This document shows, piece by piece, positions 33,937 through 42,457 of a stretch of DNA of 64,000 nt. How positions within the stretch are numbered: the first letter of the stretch is position 1; each line of letters starts with the position of its first letter. Under the pieces are notes generated by a model that was not told the origin of the DNA, did not search any database, and was given only the letters and a program-made list of their open reading frames with translations. Source of the DNA: Arthrobacter alkaliphilus (GTDB taxonomy: Bacteria; Actinomycetota; Actinomycetes; Actinomycetales; Micrococcaceae); the NCBI RefSeq assembly GCF_021483235.1, contig NZ_JAKEEC010000001.1:310285-374284 (forward strand), in the 5' to 3' direction. Both the position numbers and the translations under genes were made by a program.

Positions 33937-35070
33937 ATGACCCGTCTTACCAGCACACGCCTCGCGGATGGCAGGGAGCTGATCTATTTCGACGACGCCG
34001 GTTCACCGGAGCGCGATCGCGGCTCGCTGAAGGATCACCGTGAACTGCCGCCGCGCGCGGATCCGGGCGAGTTGCGGTACGACGAGCTGACCGGCGAGTG
34101 GGTCGCCGTCGCGGCACACCGCCAAAGCCGAACCCATCTGCCGCCCGCGGATCAGTGCCCCATCTGCCCCACCACGCCGGCGAACGCTTCCGAAATTCCC
34201 GCCCAGGACTACGACGTCGTGGTTTTCGAGAACCGCTTCCCCTCACTGGGGCCGGCCGTCGGCACCATCCCGGACAAGCCCGAGTGGGGCACCGCAAGCC
34301 CTGCTTACGGCCGCTGCGAAGTTGTGTCCTTCACGCCGAGCCACACCGGGTCCTTTGCTGAGCTCGGCGAAACGAGGGCACGCACGGTCATCGAGGCGTG
34401 GGCGCACAGGACCGCGGCTCTCAGTGCGCTTCGCGGAGTCCAGCAGGTCTTTCCGTTCGAAAACCGGGGCTCGGAAATCGGGGTGACGCTCCACCACCCC
34501 CACGGACAGATCTATGCCTACCCCTACATCACGCCGCGGGCGGCAAGCCTTGGCGCCGCTGCCGGGCGGCATTTCGACGATTCAAAGGGCCGGGAATCGC
34601 TGACATCCTCGATCCTCAACGCCGAACGGCAGGACGGGAGCCGCATGGTGCTCGAAGGCGAGCGCTTCAGCGCCTACGTGCCGTTCGCCGCCCGCTGGCC
34701 CCTGGAGGTACACCTTGTCCCCCATCGGCAAGTTCCGGACCTCGCTGCTTTGACCGGCGAAGAACGCGACGAACTCGCCCACGTCTACCTTGAGTTGCTC
34801 AAGCGCATGGATGCCCTGTATCCAACTCCCACGCCGTACATTTCCGCTTGGCACCAGGTACCCTTGGATCCCGCCTTGAGGCCGTCCGGCCACCTGCACC
34901 TGCAACTCACGTCTCCACGCCGGGCCGCCGACAAGCTGAAGTTCCTTGCCGGTTCCGAGGCCGCCATGGGAGCCTTCATCAACGACACCACGCCCGAATC
35001 CGTGGCGGAACGGCTCCGCGCCGTCGCCAGCAATTCGGCGCGCACCATTCCCGAGGGAGCCCCCGCATGA
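33937..35070 (+). CDS. galT: Galactose-1-phosphate uridylyltransferase
   Basis: Transfers UMP from UDP-glucose to galactose-1-phosphate in the Leloir pathway. The 377-residue protein has the catalytic motif HPHGQ at residues 187-191 with the active-site His189, and the zinc-site Cys74-Pro-Ile-Cys77. The start ATG lies 11 nt after a TATGAC hexamer and has no Shine-Dalgarno sequence. The stop overlaps the galK start by four bases. galE is not visible in the window. Confidence 0.97.
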   Translation: MTRLTSTRLADGRELIYFDDAGSPERDRGSLKDHRELPPRADPGELRYDELTGEWVAVAAHRQSRTHLPPADQCPICPTTPANASEIPAQDYDVVVFENRFPSLGPAVGTIPDKPEWGTASPAYGRCEVVSFTPSHTGSFAELGETRARTVIEAWAHRTAALSALRGVQQVFPFENRGSEIGVTLHHPHGQIYAYPYITPRAASLGAAAGRHFDDSKGRESLTSSILNAERQDGSRMVLEGERFSAYVPFAARWPLEVHLVPHRQVPDLAALTGEERDELAHVYLELLKRMDALYPTPTPYISAWHQVPLDPALRPSGHLHLQLTSPRRAADKLKFLAGSEAAMGAFINDTTPESVAERLRAVASNSARTIPEGAPA

Positions 35071-36233
35071 CCTCTGCTCCCGACGCCGCCGCCGGCGCCC
35101 TGTCCAAGCTGTTTGAGGGCACTTTCGGTTCAGCCCCCGACGGCGTGTGGCAGGCACCGGGTCGCGTGAACCTGATCGGCGAGCACACCGATTACAACGA
35201 AGGCTTCGTGTTGCCGTTCGCCATCGACAAGACCGCGAAGGTTGCAGTCCGGCTGCGCCATGACTCGCGTGTCCGGCTGCTGTCCACCTTCGGCGCGCAG
35301 GGCCTGGTCGAAGCCGACGTCGACAAGCTGCTTCCCGAATCGGCCAAAGGCTGGACGAAGTATCCGCTCGGGGTGGCCTGGGCCTTGCAACAGCGTGGCG
35401 TCCTGGTCCCGGGCTTCGATCTCCTCATGGATTCGGACGTCCCGCTTGGCGCGGGACTCTCCTCCTCGCATGCCATCGAATGCGCCGTCATCTCGGCCCT
35501 CAACGATCTGGCGGGCGCGGGCCTGGCCGCCGAAGACATGGTCCTCGCGACGCAGCGGGCGGAAAACGACTTCGTCGGCGCCCCGACCGGAATCATGGAC
35601 CAGTCCGCATCGCTTCGCGGGTCAAAGGGCCATGCCGTCTTCCTGGACTGCCGCGACCAGAGCGTGCAGCTGGTCCCCTTCGACGCCCAGGAAGCCGGGC
35701 TCGTGCTGCTCGTCATCGACACCAAGGTCTCCCATTCCCATGCCGATGGGGGCTACGCGTCGCGTCGGGCTTCCTGCGAACTTGGGGCCCAAGTGCTGGG
35801 GGTGCCGGCACTTCGCGACGTCGGTGTCGGTGATCTGGCGGAAGCCGGCAGCCTCCTGGACCCCACCACGTTCAGGCGGGTGCGGCACGTCGTCACGGAG
35901 AACGACCGTGTTCTCCAGACCGTGGAGCGCCTCACCGCCGAGGGACCGGCCCACATCGGAACGCTCCTGGATGCGAGCCATGCCTCCATGCGCGACGACT
36001 TTGAGATCTCCTGCCGGGAACTGGACCTCGCGGTGGAAACATCCGGCGCCCACGGCGCCATCGGTGCCCGGATGACCGGCGGCGGTTTCGGCGGCTCAGC
36101 CATCGCCCTGACCCCGGTGGGCCACGAGCAGGAGGTGCGCGACGCCGTCGTGCAGGCCTTCGGTGCGGCTGGTTTCACGACGCCGGACATCTTCACCGTG
36201 ACCCCGGCCGCGGGGGCCACCCGCCTCGCCTGA
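35067..36233 (+). CDS. galK: Galactokinase
   Basis: GHMP kinase phosphorylating galactose to galactose-1-phosphate. The 388-residue protein shows the galactokinase signature GRVNLIGEHTDYN (residues 32-44), the ATP-binding PLGAGLSSSHA (residues 126-136) and the C-terminal GARMTGGGFGGSAI. It begins at the ATGA overlap with galT. A longer frame upstream (from 34848) runs into galT and is rejected. No terminator hairpin is seen before the thiolase gene 53 bp further on. Confidence 0.97.
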   Translation: MTSAPDAAAGALSKLFEGTFGSAPDGVWQAPGRVNLIGEHTDYNEGFVLPFAIDKTAKVAVRLRHDSRVRLLSTFGAQGLVEADVDKLLPESAKGWTKYPLGVAWALQQRGVLVPGFDLLMDSDVPLGAGLSSSHAIECAVISALNDLAGAGLAAEDMVLATQRAENDFVGAPTGIMDQSASLRGSKGHAVFLDCRDQSVQLVPFDAQEAGLVLLVIDTKVSHSHADGGYASRRASCELGAQVLGVPALRDVGVGDLAEAGSLLDPTTFRRVRHVVTENDRVLQTVERLTAEGPAHIGTLLDASHASMRDDFEISCRELDLAVETSGAHGAIGARMTGGGFGGSAIALTPVGHEQEVRDAVVQAFGAAGFTTPDIFTVTPAAGATRLA

Positions 36234-36274
36234 CGTTGGCGCATCCGTCCCCTTTCGGGCGGCAGGCCCCGGCG

Positions 36275-36280
36275 TAAGCT
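36275..36280 (+). promoter_or_regulatory. -10 hexamer TAAGCT, probable leaderless start
   Basis: TAAGCT ends 6 nt before the ATG of the thiolase gene at 36287. The intervening bases are mostly G, but no proper Shine-Dalgarno spacing exists. Confidence 0.55.
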
Positions 36281-36286
36281 GGGGGC

Positions 36287-37522
36287 ATGACTGAGGCCGT
36301 CATCGTCTCCACCGCCAGAAGCCCGATTGGTCGCGCGTTCAAAGGCTCCCTCAAAGACGATCGTCCTGACGACCTCGCGGCGGCCATGGTCACTGCCGCA
36401 CTGGCGAAGATTCCGGCTTTCGATCCGGGGGCACGGGACGGCCGCGGCCTCGACGACCTCTATCTTGGCTGCGCCGAGCCCAGCGGCGAAGCCGGTTCCA
36501 ACATGGCCAGGGTGGTGACCGTCCTGGCCGGCCTGGACACCGTCCCCGCCGCGACCATCAACCGTTTCTGCGCCTCGAGCCTGCAGACTTTGCGGATGGC
36601 CTTCCACGCGATCCGGGCCGGAGAAGGGCACGCGTTCGTCTCGGCAGGGGTCGAGTCTGTGTCCCGCTACCAGAACTGGGTCGGGGCAGGCGAAACCGAC
36701 GCCAGCGTGCTCAACCCCCTGTTCGACGCCGCTCGCGCCCGCACCGCCGCCCGGGCCGCATCCAACACCCCATGGACGGATCCCCGCATGGGTGGACGGA
36801 TGCCCGACGTCTACATCGCGATGGGACAGACCGCCGAAAACGTCGCCACGAGCTATGGGATCAGCCGGGAAGAACAGGATCGGTGGGCGGTCCAGAGCCA
36901 GAACCGCGCCGAAGAGGCCATCGCTTCCGGTTTCTACGCCCGCGAGATCACGCCGTACACCCGCAAGGACGGCACCGTCGTCGAGCGCGACGATTCACCC
37001 CGCGCCGGTGTCACCCTCGAAGCGGTGAGCGCCTTGGAGCCGGTCTTCCGCAGGGAAGGGACCGTCACGGCGGGGAGTGCATGCCCGCTCAACGATGGCG
37101 CCGCCGCGGTGGTGGTCATGAGCGATGTCCGGGCGCGGGAGCTCGGCCTGAAGCCCGTGGCACGCATCGTCTCCACCGGCGTCAGCGCCCTGTCCCCGGA
37201 AATCATGGGTATGGGACCCGTGGAGTCCTCGCGCCGCGCCCTGGCCTCGGCCGGCTTGACCATGGCGGACATCGACCTCGTGGAACTCAACGAAGCCTTC
37301 GCCGTCCAAGTAGTAGCGAGCGCCCGCGAACTCGCCATCGATCCGGAGAAGCTCAATGTCCATGGCGGCGCCATCGCCCTTGGCCACCCCTTTGGCATGA
37401 CAGGCGCCCGGATGACCACCACCTTGCTCAACGGCCTCCGCGAACGGGACGGCACCTTGGGCCTGGCCACGCTCTGCGTCGGTGGCGGGCAGGGTATGGC
37501 GGTGGTCTTCGAGCGGCTCTAG
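36287..37522 (+). CDS. Thiolase family acyl-CoA acetyltransferase
   Basis: Condenses or cleaves acyl-CoA, as acetyl-CoA C-acetyltransferase or 3-ketoacyl-CoA thiolase. The 411-residue protein has the nucleophile Cys95 in INRFCASSLQ, His367 in GGAIALGHPFGMTGAR and the acid/base Cys397 in LCVGGGQG. Whether it acts in beta-oxidation or synthesis cannot be told. It has its own promoter-like TAAGCT 6 nt upstream. It is convergent with the Bax-inhibitor-1 gene, with six bases between the two stop codons. Confidence 0.95.
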   Translation: MTEAVIVSTARSPIGRAFKGSLKDDRPDDLAAAMVTAALAKIPAFDPGARDGRGLDDLYLGCAEPSGEAGSNMARVVTVLAGLDTVPAATINRFCASSLQTLRMAFHAIRAGEGHAFVSAGVESVSRYQNWVGAGETDASVLNPLFDAARARTAARAASNTPWTDPRMGGRMPDVYIAMGQTAENVATSYGISREEQDRWAVQSQNRAEEAIASGFYAREITPYTRKDGTVVERDDSPRAGVTLEAVSALEPVFRREGTVTAGSACPLNDGAAAVVVMSDVRARELGLKPVARIVSTGVSALSPEIMGMGPVESSRRALASAGLTMADIDLVELNEAFAVQVVASARELAIDPEKLNVHGGAIALGHPFGMTGARMTTTLLNGLRERDGTLGLATLCVGGGQGMAVVFERL

Positions 37523-37528
37523 TCGTCG

Positions 37529-38446
37529 CTAGTCGTCGCCGCGCAGGATTGCCAGCAGGCGGATGATCTCCACGTACAGCCACACAAGCGTGACGGTCAA
37601 GCCGAAGGCGGCAGTCCAGGAGTATTTCTCCGGAGCGCCCTGCCGGACAGCCTGGTCGATGCTCGTGAAGTCCATGACCAAGGAAAACGCGGCCAGGCCA
37701 ATAGCCAGGAGGCCGATGAAGACGCCCAACGGGATGCCGAAGATGTGCACGCTGCTGCTCAGGCCGAACGGCGAGTGGACCGCGCCCGTCCACACCAGGA
37801 CCATGTTGATCACCGCGAAGACGAGATAGCCGAGCATGGCGATCATGAAGAAGCGCATTGCCTTGGGGGTAGCACGCACCTTGCCGCTCTTGAACAGGGC
37901 CAAGGTCACGCCGAACACGGCCAAGGTGCCGAGGACCGCCTGCAAGCCAACGCCCGGGAACATGCCGTCCAGGACGCGGGTCAGGCCGCCGAGGAACAAG
38001 CCCTCAAGGCCGGCGTAGGTCAGGATCAGTGCCGGGGACGGCTGCTTCTTGAAGGAGTTGACCATGCCCAGCACGAAGCCGCCCAAAGCGCCGACAATCA
38101 TGAGGAGACTTGCCGTGCCGGGAGCAACGAACAACGTGACGGCCGCACCAAGCAGCAGCACTGCAAGGCACGCGGCGGTCTTGACGATGACGTCGTCGAA
38201 GGTCATTCGGCCGGTCTCGGCCGGTCCGGCTGCGGGCCGGTTGTACATATCCTGCAGCTGGTCGCTCGTCATGGGCGGCTGTGCCGCCCAGGCAGGCTGA
38301 CCGTACTGGGCTTGGCCGTACTGGGGTTGGCCGTACTGGGGCTGGTTGTATTGAGGCTGGCCGTAGGAGTAGCCGGGAACGGGCGGAGCCTGTGTGGCTC
38401 CACGGAACTGTTTTCCGTTGAAGATCGGGTTGCCGCCGAGTGCCAT
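37529..38446 (-). CDS. Bax inhibitor-1/YccA family membrane protein
   Basis: A 305-residue membrane protein with seven hydrophobic segments in residues 85-300, similar to the BI-1/YccA family of calcium-leak or protease-modulating proteins. The first 80 residues are hydrophilic and contain a repetitive QPQYGQPQYGQAQYGQP stretch (DNA repeats about 38295-38360), rich in Gln, Tyr and Pro. The start ATG at 38446 has AAGGAC upstream. It is convergent with the thiolase gene and followed upstream by the liv terminator. Confidence 0.9.
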   Translation of the reverse strand: MALGGNPIFNGKQFRGATQAPPVPGYSYGQPQYNQPQYGQPQYGQAQYGQPAWAAQPPMTSDQLQDMYNRPAAGPAETGRMTFDDVIVKTAACLAVLLLGAAVTLFVAPGTASLLMIVGALGGFVLGMVNSFKKQPSPALILTYAGLEGLFLGGLTRVLDGMFPGVGLQAVLGTLAVFGVTLALFKSGKVRATPKAMRFFMIAMLGYLVFAVINMVLVWTGAVHSPFGLSSSVHIFGIPLGVFIGLLAIGLAAFSLVMDFTSIDQAVRQGAPEKYSWTAAFGLTVTLVWLYVEIIRLLAILRGDD

Positions 38447-38537
38447 GGTGGATGTCCTTCTTGCCGTGGGTGCGAAGTGATAGTTCACGCTACCAATTCC
38501 CACGCTTGGTCCGCATCGAAAGTTCCACGGCGGACGA

Positions 38538-38571
38538 TGCCGGCACCCTCTTTGTTGCGAGGGTGCCGGCA
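38538..38571 (-). terminator. Terminator hairpin after livF
   Basis: Perfect 13-bp arms, TGCCGGCACCCTC at 38538-38550 and its complement at 38559-38571, with an 8-nt loop. It lies 7 bp beyond the livF stop and ends the liv operon. Confidence 0.8.
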
Positions 38572-38578
38572 CCTGTGG

Positions 38579-39292
38579 CTATCCGACGCCGAGGTACGCT
38601 TCCTTGACCGCCGGGTTTGCGAGCAGTTCCTTGCCGGTGCCCCGGTGCGTGATTGACCCGGTTTCCAGGACAAAGGCACGGTGCGCACGGGCCAGGGCCT
38701 GGTTGGCGTTTTGCTCCACCAGGAGCACCGTGGTGCCCTGGTTGTTGATCTCAGTGACGATCTTGAAGATCTGCCGGATGAACTGCGGAGCAAGCCCCAT
38801 GGAAGGCTCATCGAGGAGCAACAGCTTGGGGTTGGACATCAGGGCCCGGCCAATCGCGAGCATCTGTTGTTCACCACCGCTCATGGTGCCGCCAAGTTGC
38901 TTGATACGTTCCTTCAACCGTGGAAACAGGTCAAAGACGCGCTCCAAATCGTCCGACACCTTGGTCCGGTCCTTACGGCCGTAGGAACCCATGTCAAGGT
39001 TCTCCTCGACCGTCATGCCGGGGAAAATTCCCCGCCCCTCGGGCGCCTGCGAAATGCCGTGGACCACGCGGATGTGTGCTTTCATCCTGGTGATGTCCTC
39101 GCCGGCGAAGGTGATGGAACCGGCCGAAGGAGAAAGCAGTCCGGAGATGGTCCTCATGGTGGTGGTCTTACCTGCACCATTTGCCCCGATGAGCGAGACG
39201 ATTTCGCCTTCCTCCACGCTGAATGACATGTCGGAAATGGCTTGGATCCGGCCATAGTGGACGGATATGTTCTTCAGCTCAAGCAAGGTCAT
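38579..39292 (-). CDS. livF: Branched-chain amino acid ABC transporter ATPase LivF
   Basis: One of two ATPases energizing branched-chain amino acid import. The 237-residue protein has Walker A GANGAGKT (residues 36-43), the ABC signature MSGGEQQML and Walker B LLLLDEPSMGL, followed by the LivF-type C-terminus. The ATG at 39292 has GGGGAG upstream; the longer frame to 39358 is unlikely. It overlaps livG by 14 bp and is the last gene of the liv operon. Confidence 0.96.
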   Translation of the reverse strand: MTLLELKNISVHYGRIQAISDMSFSVEEGEIVSLIGANGAGKTTTMRTISGLLSPSAGSITFAGEDITRMKAHIRVVHGISQAPEGRGIFPGMTVEENLDMGSYGRKDRTKVSDDLERVFDLFPRLKERIKQLGGTMSGGEQQMLAIGRALMSNPKLLLLDEPSMGLAPQFIRQIFKIVTEINNQGTTVLLVEQNANQALARAHRAFVLETGSITHRGTGKELLANPAVKEAYLGVG

Positions 39293-40166
39293 CTTCAGGC
39301 TCCCCGAGATAGGCGGAAATAACTTTCGGGTCATCGCGGATAATCTTCGGAACCGCATCCGCGATCTTTTTCCCGAACTCCAGGACCACGATCCGGTCGG
39401 TCACCCCCATGACCAACTTCATGTCGTGCTCAATGAGCAAGACCGTGTAGCCGTCGTCCCTAATGGTCCGGATCAGGGCCATGAGTTCTTCTTTTTCCGC
39501 CGGGTTGAAGCCGGCTGCGGGCTCGTCCAAGCACAGGACCTTGGGATCGGTCGCGAGTGCGCGAGCGATTTCCAGGCGGCGCTGGTAGCCGTAAGGCAAG
39601 TGCCGTGACAAGAAGTGGGCGTGATCGGCGATGCCCACGAACTCAAGCAATGCCATGCCGCGTTCAATGGCCGTTTTCTCTTCCCGCACATGGGTAGGCA
39701 GGCGAAGGAGCGCCCCGCCGACACTCGTGCGGTGGCGTGCATCAAGGCCGACAACCACATTTTCCAAAGCGGTCATCTCACCAAAAAGCCGGATGTTCTG
39801 GAAGGTCCTCGCCAGGCCCCGCCTGGTGATCCGGTGCTGCGGCAGCCCGTTGAGCAATTGCCCTTCGAGCAGGACCTTTCCGGACGTCGGCTTGTAGACA
39901 CCCGTCATGGCATTGAAGCAGGTGGTTTTGCCGGCACCGTTAGGACCGATCAACCCCAGGATTTCGCCTCTGTTGATGTCAAACGAGACATTGTCCAGGG
40001 CCGTCAGGCCGCCGAACTTGATGGTGAGGTTTTGCACCTGCACCAAGGCCTCGCCCACTTTGGTGACGATGTCCCTCTCAGGGGCCACCTTCTCGGCGAC
40101 TTCAAGGTCCACACCTTGTTCCTTGAGTGCTTCCACATCAATATCCGGTTCGATCGCTTCACTCAT
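39279..40166 (-). CDS. livG: Branched-chain amino acid ABC transporter ATPase LivG
   Basis: Second ATPase of the importer. The 295-residue protein has Walker A GPNGAGKTT (residues 74-82), the signature region LPYGYQRRLEIARAL and Walker B VLCLDEPAAGFNP. It carries an acidic N-terminal extension of about 40 residues (EPDIDVEALKEQGVDLEVAE) before the ABC domain, longer than in E. coli LivG. It overlaps livF by 14 bp and livM by 4 bp. Confidence 0.96.
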   Translation of the reverse strand: MSEAIEPDIDVEALKEQGVDLEVAEKVAPERDIVTKVGEALVQVQNLTIKFGGLTALDNVSFDINRGEILGLIGPNGAGKTTCFNAMTGVYKPTSGKVLLEGQLLNGLPQHRITRRGLARTFQNIRLFGEMTALENVVVGLDARHRTSVGGALLRLPTHVREEKTAIERGMALLEFVGIADHAHFLSRHLPYGYQRRLEIARALATDPKVLCLDEPAAGFNPAEKEELMALIRTIRDDGYTVLLIEHDMKLVMGVTDRIVVLEFGKKIADAVPKIIRDDPKVISAYLGEPEDDLA

Positions 40167-41362
40167 TTGTCAGCCCCCTTTCCCGATTGCAGGACGACTT
40201 TGCCCGAAGCAGGAATGTCTCCGTTAATTCCCCTGAGTTTGTTGTAGGCCAGGCGCCCGTACGCGAGGAGGCTCTGTCGTGCGGGCAGAAGGCCGCCGGG
40301 GCGGAAGATCATGATGATCACGAGAGCCGCGCCGAAGATCAAATACTTGAACTCGGCAATCGCGGTGAAACGGAGCGGAATGTATGCCACCAAAGCGCCG
40401 CCCAGAATCGCACCGACCTTGTTTCCAGTGCCGCCCATGACAACAGCGGCGACGAACAGGATGGACGTGGCGATGTCAAACTTCTGGTTGTTCACAAAGC
40501 CCACCTGACCGGCAAACAAGGCGCCGGAGAGCCCGCCCACGGACGCACCAATGGCAAAAGCCCACACCTTGTACTTGAACGTGGGGACGCCCATGATTTC
40601 CGCGGCATCTTCATCCTCGCGAATGGCAATCCATGCGCGGCCCACGCGGCTGCGCTCCAGGTTTCCGGCGGCCAGAAGGACCACGATGATAATGCTCAGG
40701 GTCAGCCAGTACCACGGCGTTCCGTTCGAGTTCTGGAAAATTGTCTGGCCGGCTGAATCCGTTCCTGGCGGGTGGCCGACGTTCTGGAAGCCTACTTGGC
40801 CTTTCATCGCCGGAATGATCGTGGCCAAAATGCGCACGATCTCACCGAAGCCGAGGGTGACGATTGCCAGGTAGTCGCCGCGAAGACGAAGCGTGGGCAC
40901 ACCAAGGACCACGCCAAAGAACATGGCGACTGCCATCGCAAGCGGCAGCGTCCACAGGTAGGGAATGTGCACGTACGGCGAATCCGGGCTGGTAAACATT
41001 GCCGACGTGTAGGAGCCCAGGGCGAAGAATGCGACGTAGCCCAAGTCGAGGAGGCCCGCATAGCCGACCACCACGTTCAAGCCCACGGCGATCAGGGCGT
41101 AAACAGACATTTGCGCGAGCGCGATTTGCCAATTGTTGCCCGGTTCCGTGGTGATCAACGGCGGGTTGAGGATGGGAAGCAAATAGGCGATGACCACGAC
41201 GATGATGAGGAACAGCCATTGGGTTTGGCGCGGGAGCGCATTCCATTTGTCGCTGAGTCCCGGGAACCAGCCTTTGCGGCGCCGCATTTTGGCTTCGCGG
41301 TCCGCAATTTCCTGTGCCGAGGAATCATCGGGAATTAGTGTGGGGCCGTCTGTTGTGCTCAT
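40163..41362 (-). CDS. livM: Branched-chain amino acid ABC transporter permease LivM
   Basis: Inner-membrane permease, 399 residues with eight or more hydrophobic segments. The EAA-like loop is ARAWIAIREDEDAAEIMGV near residues 245-263, and GLNVVVGYAGLLDLG and GGLSGALFAGQVGFVN are typical LivM segments. Its C-terminal part ends with a hydrophilic tail. It overlaps livG and livH by 4 bp each, so the genes are translated as a tightly coupled unit. Confidence 0.95.
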   Translation of the reverse strand: MSTTDGPTLIPDDSSAQEIADREAKMRRRKGWFPGLSDKWNALPRQTQWLFLIIVVVIAYLLPILNPPLITTEPGNNWQIALAQMSVYALIAVGLNVVVGYAGLLDLGYVAFFALGSYTSAMFTSPDSPYVHIPYLWTLPLAMAVAMFFGVVLGVPTLRLRGDYLAIVTLGFGEIVRILATIIPAMKGQVGFQNVGHPPGTDSAGQTIFQNSNGTPWYWLTLSIIIVVLLAAGNLERSRVGRAWIAIREDEDAAEIMGVPTFKYKVWAFAIGASVGGLSGALFAGQVGFVNNQKFDIATSILFVAAVVMGGTGNKVGAILGGALVAYIPLRFTAIAEFKYLIFGAALVIIMIFRPGGLLPARQSLLAYGRLAYNKLRGINGDIPASGKVVLQSGKGADK

Positions 41363-42378
41363 GCCTTACTCTTTCCTAGCGAGCTACCCAAGACACCTTC
41401 GGGTCGCACGATCAATACCAACACCAGGACCACGAACGCGACCACGTCGGTCCATTGGGAGCTGCCCAGGAGCACCTGGCCGTAATTGCCGATCAAGCCG
41501 ATCAGCAGGCCGCCCAGCAACGCGCCGCGCACGTTGCCGATGCCGCCGAGGACAGCGGCCGCGAAGGCTTTGACGCCGAGGATGAATCCGCCGTTGTACT
41601 GCACACCGGACGGGATTTTCATCACGTAGAACAATGCGGCCGCTCCGGCGAGGATCCCACCGATAATGAAGGTGGTCACGATGATCCGCTCCTTGTTGAC
41701 CCCCATCAACGTTGCGGTATCCGGGTCCTGTGCCACGGCACGGATGCCTCGGCCGGTCTTGGACCGCCTGATGAACTGATCGGTGGCAATCATGAGGATA
41801 ATCGCCGCGACGACGATAACCACTTGCTGCGAATCGATGATGGTTCCGAAGACATCGAAAATCGGGAGCGGCCGGAACATCGTCAGGGCAGCCTCCGGAC
41901 TCGGTCCCCGCCACCAGTAGATGGTGTACTGAATCGCGAAGGAAACACCGATGGCGGTAATCAAGAATGCCAGGCGGGGCGCCTTGCGCTGCCGCAAAGG
42001 CTTATAGGCCACCCGTTCGACGATCACGGCCATGACGGCTGAGGCGATAATGGCGACAACGAGGGCGAGGATAAGGTTTCCCACGATGGCCCAGAAAGCG
42101 AGCCTCGGAGCGGAGGGTCCGAAATTCAGCGCGCTAAGGGTAAAGAACACCCCGTAACAGCCGGTGATGAACACTTCGGAGTGGGCAAAGTTGATGAGGT
42201 TGAGAACGCCGTAGACGAGGGTGTAGCCGAGGGCTACCAACGCGTAAATTGCACCGAAGGTCAAACCGTCAAAGGTCGAACTCCAGAAATTTTCGCTCAG
42301 GGCGTTTACGTCGAAGGTGATCCACGTGTCGTCCGTGGGAACCGAGTGGAGCAGGTGGGGAATTACTTCACTGATCAT
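41359..42378 (-). CDS. livH: Branched-chain amino acid ABC transporter permease LivH
   Basis: Second permease, 339 residues with about eight hydrophobic segments. Typical parts are SSTFDGLTFGAIYALVALGY, GYTLVYGVLNLINFAHSEVF and the loop GIRAVAQDPDTATLMGVNKE. It starts with ATG at 42378. The 79-bp space to livK contains a strong hairpin with a T-rich flank, so livH and later genes may be expressed less than livK. Confidence 0.95.
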   Translation of the reverse strand: MISEVIPHLLHSVPTDDTWITFDVNALSENFWSSTFDGLTFGAIYALVALGYTLVYGVLNLINFAHSEVFITGCYGVFFTLSALNFGPSAPRLAFWAIVGNLILALVVAIIASAVMAVIVERVAYKPLRQRKAPRLAFLITAIGVSFAIQYTIYWWRGPSPEAALTMFRPLPIFDVFGTIIDSQQVVIVVAAIILMIATDQFIRRSKTGRGIRAVAQDPDTATLMGVNKERIIVTTFIIGGILAGAAALFYVMKIPSGVQYNGGFILGVKAFAAAVLGGIGNVRGALLGGLLIGLIGNYGQVLLGSSQWTDVVAFVVLVLVLIVRPEGVLGSSLGKSKA

Positions 42379-42404
42379 GGCACTTTCCTGATGTAATCAA
42401 AAGA

Positions 42405-42442
42405 AATGCTGGGGGTCGGCATGGACGCTAACCCCCAGCATT
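42405..42442 (-). terminator. Intercistronic hairpin between livK and livH
   Basis: Perfect 12-bp arms, AATGCTGGGGGT at 42405-42416 and its complement at 42431-42442, with a 14-nt loop, followed on the minus strand by TCTTTTG. It lies 15 bp after the livK stop and before livH, so it likely acts as a partial terminator or mRNA stabilizer favouring the binding protein. Confidence 0.8.
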
Positions 42443-42457
42443 CATCTGGGCTCGGTG

